Shown: in pieces, positions 60,841 to 64,000 of the stretch
Numbering within the stretch: position 1 is the first letter of the stretch
Layout of the letters: every line of letters starts with the position of its first letter
Assembly (NCBI RefSeq): GCF_019431455.1
Contig: NZ_JAHYSR010000001.1
Span: 124,001-188,000, forward strand
Reading direction: 5' to 3'
DNA from: Paracoccus bogoriensis
Lineage (GTDB): Bacteria > Pseudomonadota > Alphaproteobacteria > Rhodobacterales > Rhodobacteraceae
Length of the DNA: 64,000 bases
Notes under the pieces: generated by a model
What the model saw: only the letters and a program-made list of their open reading frames with translations
What the model was told of the DNA's origin: nothing
The model's database searches: none
Position numbers and translations under genes: made by a program

Positions 60841-61833
60841 ATGATCCCCGACACGATGAAGGCGGTCGAGATCGCCGCCCCTGGCGCCGCCGACCAGCTG
60901 CGCCCGACCATACGCCCCGTTCCCGTGCCCTGCCACGATCAGATCCTGATCCGGCTGGCCTATGCGGGGGTGAACCGCCCCGACGTGCTGCAACGCGCGG
61001 GCGCCTATGACCCGCCGCCGGGCGCCTCGGACCTGCCCGGCCTCGAATGCGCCGGAGAGATCGTCGGCATGGGCGCCGGCGTCACGCGCTGGCGCAAGGG
61101 CGAACAGGTCTGCGCCCTGCTGCCGGGCGGCGGCTATGCCGAATACGCGGTCTGCCACGCCGACCACGCGCTGCGCATCCCTCACGGCATGACCACACGA
61201 GAGGCCGCCTGCCTGCCCGAAACGGCCTTTACTGTCTGGTCCAACGTGGTCCAGCGCGGCCGCTTGACCGGGGGTGAACGCTTCCTCGTCCATGGCGGGT
61301 CGTCCGGCATCGGCATGATGGCCATTCAGGTGGCCCGGGCACTGGGCGCGCGCGTCTTCGCCACCGCTGGCAGCGAGGCGAAATGCGATGCCATCCGCGG
61401 CCTCGGCGCCACCGCCATCAACTACCGCAGCGAGGATTTCACCCGCATCCTGCGCGATGCGGGCGGGGCGAACCTGATCCTCGACATGGTGGGCGGCAGC
61501 TACATCCCGCGCAACATCAAGGCCTTGGCTCAGGACGGGCGGCTGGTCATGATCGCCTTCCTCGAAGGCCCCAAGGTCGAACTGAACTTTGCCCAGATCA
61601 TGGTGAACCGCCTGACCGTGACGGGTTCGACCCTGCGCCCGCAATCCGACGTGGCCAAGGCCGAACTGGCCGACGCCCTGCGCAAGCAGCTCTGGCCGAT
61701 GATCGGGCAGGGCGCGGTCCGCGTCACGATCGACAGCGAATTCACGCTGGATCAGGCCGCCGAGGCGCATCGCCGGATGGAAAGCAGCGAGCATATCGGC
61801 AAGATCGTCCTCAGGATCGCCGACGACACCTGA
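60841..61833 (+). CDS. NAD(P)H-quinone oxidoreductase, zinc-independent (PIG3/QorB-like)
   Basis: A 330-residue MDR-family reductase. The N-terminal GroES-like part has YAGVNRPDVLQRAGAYDPPPGASDLPGLECAGEI; the NADPH loop is FLVHGGSSGIGMMAIQVARALGARVFATAGS. The zinc-binding cysteines of alcohol dehydrogenases are absent. It follows COQ9 by 9 bases; a one-electron-avoiding quinone or enone reduction is likely. Confidence 0.9.
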   Translation: MIPDTMKAVEIAAPGAADQLRPTIRPVPVPCHDQILIRLAYAGVNRPDVLQRAGAYDPPPGASDLPGLECAGEIVGMGAGVTRWRKGEQVCALLPGGGYAEYAVCHADHALRIPHGMTTREAACLPETAFTVWSNVVQRGRLTGGERFLVHGGSSGIGMMAIQVARALGARVFATAGSEAKCDAIRGLGATAINYRSEDFTRILRDAGGANLILDMVGGSYIPRNIKALAQDGRLVMIAFLEGPKVELNFAQIMVNRLTVTGSTLRPQSDVAKAELADALRKQLWPMIGQGAVRVTIDSEFTLDQAAEAHRRMESSEHIGKIVLRIADDT

Positions 61834-61849
61834 TTGCGCCACGCGCCAG

Positions 61850-61875
61850 TTGCCTTGGTGCAAATATCCTGGGGG
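61850..61875 (-). repeat. Rhodobacterales-type intergenic repeat core, copy B
   Basis: Read on the minus strand it is CCCCC-AGGATATTTGCACCAAGGCAA-like, similar to 43629-43654. The flanking GGGGAGGCTTCGCCCCCC also recalls this repeat class. It lies where the decayed RNase T2 gene loses its similarity. Confidence 0.5.
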
Positions 61876-61937
61876 CGGGGGGCGAAGCCTCCCCGGCGGT
61901 CGCGGGACGCAAGGAACGTTGACCGCAGGCGCGGCCT

Positions 61938-62155
61938 CAGCGCATCGCCGGTGCTGCTGCACCAGGCGGGTTGCCAAGACAGTGCCAGGATCAGGACAGT
62001 GCCAGGATATCGTAATCAAAGCGCCCTGCCATGTCGCGGGATTGCGCCACAACAGCCAGCGAAAGGGTGGCGAATGCCGCCAGGGCAAAGGTCAGGACAT
62101 GGCGCATCGCCCGAACCGATCGCCGCAAAAGCGGCTGGCAAGCGGCTTTGCGCAT
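61938..62155 (-). pseudogene. Ribonuclease T2 gene remnant (5' part only, frameshifted)
   Basis: From the ATG at 62155 (or the in-frame ATG at 62107) the minus strand codes a signal peptide (VLTFALAAFATLSLAVVAQS) and the start of a mature RNase T2, FDYDILALS, then stops at 61991. A 17-base tandem duplication (61975-61991 and 61992-62008) breaks the frame; the second copy restores SWQPAWC and GDA, matching the SWSPxWC conserved block of RNase T2. Similarity ends at about 61938; the catalytic HGLWP and later histidine are gone. The broken open frame (61991-62155) has 54 codons. Confidence 0.7.
61975..62008. repeat. 17-bp tandem duplication inside the RNase T2 remnant
   Basis: CAAGACAGTGCCAGGAT (61975-61991) and CAGGACAGTGCCAGGAT (61992-62008) differ at one base. 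The 17-base shift puts a stop in frame. Confidence 0.95.
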
Positions 62156-62294
62156 GAATCCTCTTTTCCCCGCAGCGTGAAAACGCTATATCCCCCGGCA
62201 ATTCCCCCGACACCCGAGGAATGGCGCCCGCCGAAAGCCGATTTCCCGGCCCAAGCCCTCCATGGTCAGGGACCACGATGCGAAGGAGACTGAC

Positions 62295-63050
62295 ATGAGC
62301 AAGCCGCTGATGGCCAAGGCCACTGCCGTCTGGCTGGTGGACAACACCACGCTCAGCTTCAAGCAGATCGGCGATTTCTGCGGTCTGCACGAGCTTGAGG
62401 TCCAGGGCATCGCCGATGGCGATGTGGCGATGGGCGTGAAGGGCTATGACCCCATCGCCTCGAACCAGCTTGACCCTGAGGAGATCAAGCGCGGCGAGGC
62501 AGATCCCGCCTACAAGCTGCGGCTGAAGCACAACCCCGCCGCCGAAGGCGAGGAAAAGCGCCGCGGCCCGCGTTACACGCCGCTGTCCAAGCGTCAGGAC
62601 CGACCGAACGCGATCCTCTGGCTGGTCAAGTTTCATCCGGAACTGGCCGATGCGCAGATCGCCAAGCTGGTGGGCACGACGAAGCCGACCATCACCTCGA
62701 TCCGCGAGCGCACGCATTGGAACATCCAGAACATGCAGCCGATCGACCCAGTTGCGCTTGGGCTGTGCCGCCAGACGGAACTGGATGCGGCCGTCCAGAA
62801 GGCCGCGAAGAAGAAGGCCGCCGAAGGTGGCGTGATGACCGATGACGAGCGCCGCAAGCTGGTCAGCACCGAGACCTCGCTGTCCATGTCCGACGAGCCG
62901 CGCCTGCCCAGCTCGATCGCCGGTCTGGAGAATTTCAGCCTGACCCGCGACGAGAAGAAGCCTGAACCCGAACTGGACGCCGACAGCTTCTTCAATCTGC
63001 CCGACAATGACGATGACGAAGATGACGAGGATGATCGCGGCCACCGCTGA
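62295..63050 (+). CDS. trcR: Cell-cycle transcriptional regulator TrcR (DUF1013)
   Basis: A 251-residue DNA-binding protein conserved in alphaproteobacteria. MAKATAVWLVDNTTLSFKQIGDFCGLHELEVQGIADGDVA and LKRQDRPNAILWLVKFHPEL-like LSKRQDRPNAILWLVKFHPELADAQIAKLVGTTKPTI are the family's HTH-bearing segments. The C terminus is acidic (DNDDDEDDEDD). AAGGAG supports the ATG at 62295. In some species it is essential and binds CtrA-class cell-cycle promoters; this is from memory of the family. Confidence 0.93.
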   Translation: MSKPLMAKATAVWLVDNTTLSFKQIGDFCGLHELEVQGIADGDVAMGVKGYDPIASNQLDPEEIKRGEADPAYKLRLKHNPAAEGEEKRRGPRYTPLSKRQDRPNAILWLVKFHPELADAQIAKLVGTTKPTITSIRERTHWNIQNMQPIDPVALGLCRQTELDAAVQKAAKKKAAEGGVMTDDERRKLVSTETSLSMSDEPRLPSSIAGLENFSLTRDEKKPEPELDADSFFNLPDNDDDEDDEDDRGHR

Positions 63051-63058
63051 GCCGCATC

Positions 63059-63082
63059 GTATCGAAAAGGGTATCGAAAAGG
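63059..63082. repeat. Exact 12-bp tandem repeat before the trcR terminator
   Basis: GTATCGAAAAGG at 63059-63070 and again at 63071-63082. Confidence 0.95.
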
Positions 63083-63104
63083 CCGGGCGATCGCCCGGCC
63101 TTTT
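63077..63104. terminator. Bidirectional intrinsic terminator after trcR
   Basis: AAAA, GGCCGGGCG (63081-63089) paired with CGCCCGGCC (63092-63100), TTTT. Perfectly symmetric; serves trcR and the convergent GlsB/YeaQ gene. Confidence 0.88.
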
Positions 63105-63130
63105 GCGTTCAGGTGCTTGCGTTCAGGTGC
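63103..63130. repeat. Exact 14-bp tandem repeat after the trcR terminator
   Basis: TTGCGTTCAGGTGC at 63103-63116 and again at 63117-63130. Confidence 0.95.
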
Positions 63131-63142
63131 TGATGTTCTTGG

Positions 63143-63403
63143 TCAGACCCGGCTGCGACCGCTGATGGCGCGGACCAGCCAGATCAGGATGACCGCGCCG
63201 ATGACCGCGACGATCAGTTGGCCCACGATCCCGCCAAGCGTGGCGTCGAACAGCAGGCGGAACAGCCAGTTGCCCAGCAGCGCGCCGACGATGCCCACAA
63301 CGATGTTCAGCAGCAGCGTATGGTTACTCTTCATGATGCGTTCGGCGATCCAGCCCGCCAGCGCACCAAGAATGATCGTCATGATCCAGCCGAAACCTTC
63401 CAT
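63143..63403 (-). CDS. GlsB/YeaQ/YmgE family stress-response membrane protein
   Basis: An 86-residue inner-membrane protein (transglycosylase-associated, PF04226): three hydrophobic spans (WIMTIILGALAGWIAERIM, LLLNIVVGIVGALLGNWLF, GQLIVAVIGAVILIWLV). Members are often induced by general stress. A GGGGCAAAGAC stretch precedes the ATG. Single gene, convergent with trcR. Confidence 0.92.
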   Translation of the reverse strand: MEGFGWIMTIILGALAGWIAERIMKSNHTLLLNIVVGIVGALLGNWLFRLLFDATLGGIVGQLIVAVIGAVILIWLVRAISGRSRV

Positions 63404-63519
63404 GTCTTTGCCCCTTCGTCAGGTTATGGGGCGCGTCCCTGCGACGGCCCGTCGCACGGATAATGCCGCAACCGGCCAATGCGTTCCCGCGAAAGGTAAG
63501 GTCAATTTCGGGCGGGCGG

Positions 63520-64000
63520 TCAGACCGACAGGCAGACATATTTCATTTCAAGGAAATCCTCGGCCCCGTGGCGGCTTCCTTCGCGGCCAAGACCGGATTG
63601 CTTGACACCGCCGAAAGGCGCGACCTCGGTCGAGATGATTCCCGTGTTCACGCCGACGATGCCGTATTCCAGCGCCTCCTGCACACGGGTGATGCGGCCG
63701 ATGTCGCGGGCGTAGAAATAAGAGGCCAGGCCAAAGATCGTGTCATTGGCCCTGGCGATCACTTCGTCTTCGGTCTCGAATTTGAACAGGGGCGCGAGGG
63801 GGCCGAAGGTTTCCTCGGTCGAGACCTTCATGTCGTCCTTCACGCCCGTCATCACGGTCGGCTCGAAGAACAGGCCCTTGATCCGCTTGCCGCCGGTGAC
63901 GACCGCGCCGCCGCCATCCAGCACGTCGCGGATATGGTCCTCGACCTTCTCGACGGCGTCCTCGTTGATCAGCGGGCCGGTGGTCACGCCCTCTTCAAGC
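63520..64000 (-). CDS. gabD: NAD(P)-dependent succinate-semialdehyde dehydrogenase, 3' part only
   Basis: The last 160 residues of an aldehyde dehydrogenase; the reading frame runs off the right edge, so the catalytic Glu and Cys are outside the window. [55 protein letters not shown] and [27 protein letters not shown] match GabD-type enzymes better than other aldehyde dehydrogenases. It oxidises succinate semialdehyde from GABA to succinate. Confidence 0.88.
   Translation of the reverse strand, partial: LEEGVTTGPLINEDAVEKVEDHIRDVLDGGGAVVTGGKRIKGLFFEPTVMTGVKDDMKVSTEETFGPLAPLFKFETEDEVIARANDTIFGLASYFYARDIGRITRVQEALEYGIVGVNTGIISTEVAPFGGVKQSGLGREGSRHGAEDFLEMKYVCLSV

Noticed and set aside
61834..62157. 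107-codon plus-strand frame in the qor-trcR gap
   Set aside because: Antisense to the RNase T2 remnant, no ribosome site, no motif.

Overview
The window is a gene-dense, GC-rich chromosomal segment of an alphaproteobacterium, most likely a Rhodobacterales member close to Paracoccus. I infer this from gene content rather than any search: the cell-cycle regulator TrcR (DUF1013), COQ9, a DUF4170-waaA-lpxK lipid A/Kdo cluster, a gltD-unknown-gltB operon, the carboxynorspermidine pathway, a DUF6478 gene, and intergenic CCCC(G)AGGATATT repeats typical of this group. There is no prophage, insertion sequence, CRISPR array or rRNA; one tRNA-Leu(CAG) is present.

Layout. 1-10 kb: the end of a methylthioadenosine nucleosidase gene, an ABC exporter, two tandem CAP-domain secreted proteins, an acyl-CoA synthetase, a leftward accD-folC-DUF983 operon, and cardiolipin synthase. 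10-17 kb: pterin dehydratase, a DUF6478 gene with an unknown partner, nspC plus carboxynorspermidine dehydrogenase, an AI-2E-family permease, and two exported proteins of unknown function. 17-26 kb: msrB-msrA, nitronate monooxygenase, an omptin outer-membrane protease, a GT2 glycosyltransferase, then the rightward operon DUF4170-waaA-lpxK-(25-residue ORF)-xpaC-truA, meeting a leftward sugar transferase at a shared CTAG stop. 26-34 kb: universal stress protein, NfuA-like, tsaB, a RimI-like acetyltransferase, and a tightly overlapped nucleoside uptake and phosphorolysis operon (BMP lipid-free binding protein, ATPase, two permeases, purine nucleoside phosphorylase).

34-46 kb: gltB, an exported protein of unknown function and gltD (leftward, overlapping), uppP with a complex-I-like NAD-binding protein, tRNA-Leu, and katG. 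46-52 kb: a DUF4202-CbiX fusion, an FAD oxidoreductase divergent from mnmD (apparently a split MnmC), a small HNH protein, two overlapping Lrp/AsnC regulators divergent from ilvC. 52-64 kb: Crp/Fnr regulator, alkB, mutY divergent from a DUF721-DsbA-like-CoA-transferase run, mscL, ald divergent from its likely Lrp-type regulator, rpsU, COQ9, quinone oxidoreductase, a decayed RNase T2 gene, trcR, a GlsB/YeaQ protein and the 3' part of a succinate-semialdehyde dehydrogenase gene.

Most genes are ordinary housekeeping or central metabolism. I do not see a convincing new multi-gene defence or mobile system. The items most worth a second look are the RNase T2 remnant broken by a 17-bp tandem duplication, the DUF4202-CbiX fusion, the exported protein locked between gltD and gltB, the complete omptin active site in an alphaproteobacterium, the palindrome-bearing insert in tsaB, and the very small ORF between lpxK and xpaC. 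All functional calls are by reading motifs and remembered family features; no database search was possible.
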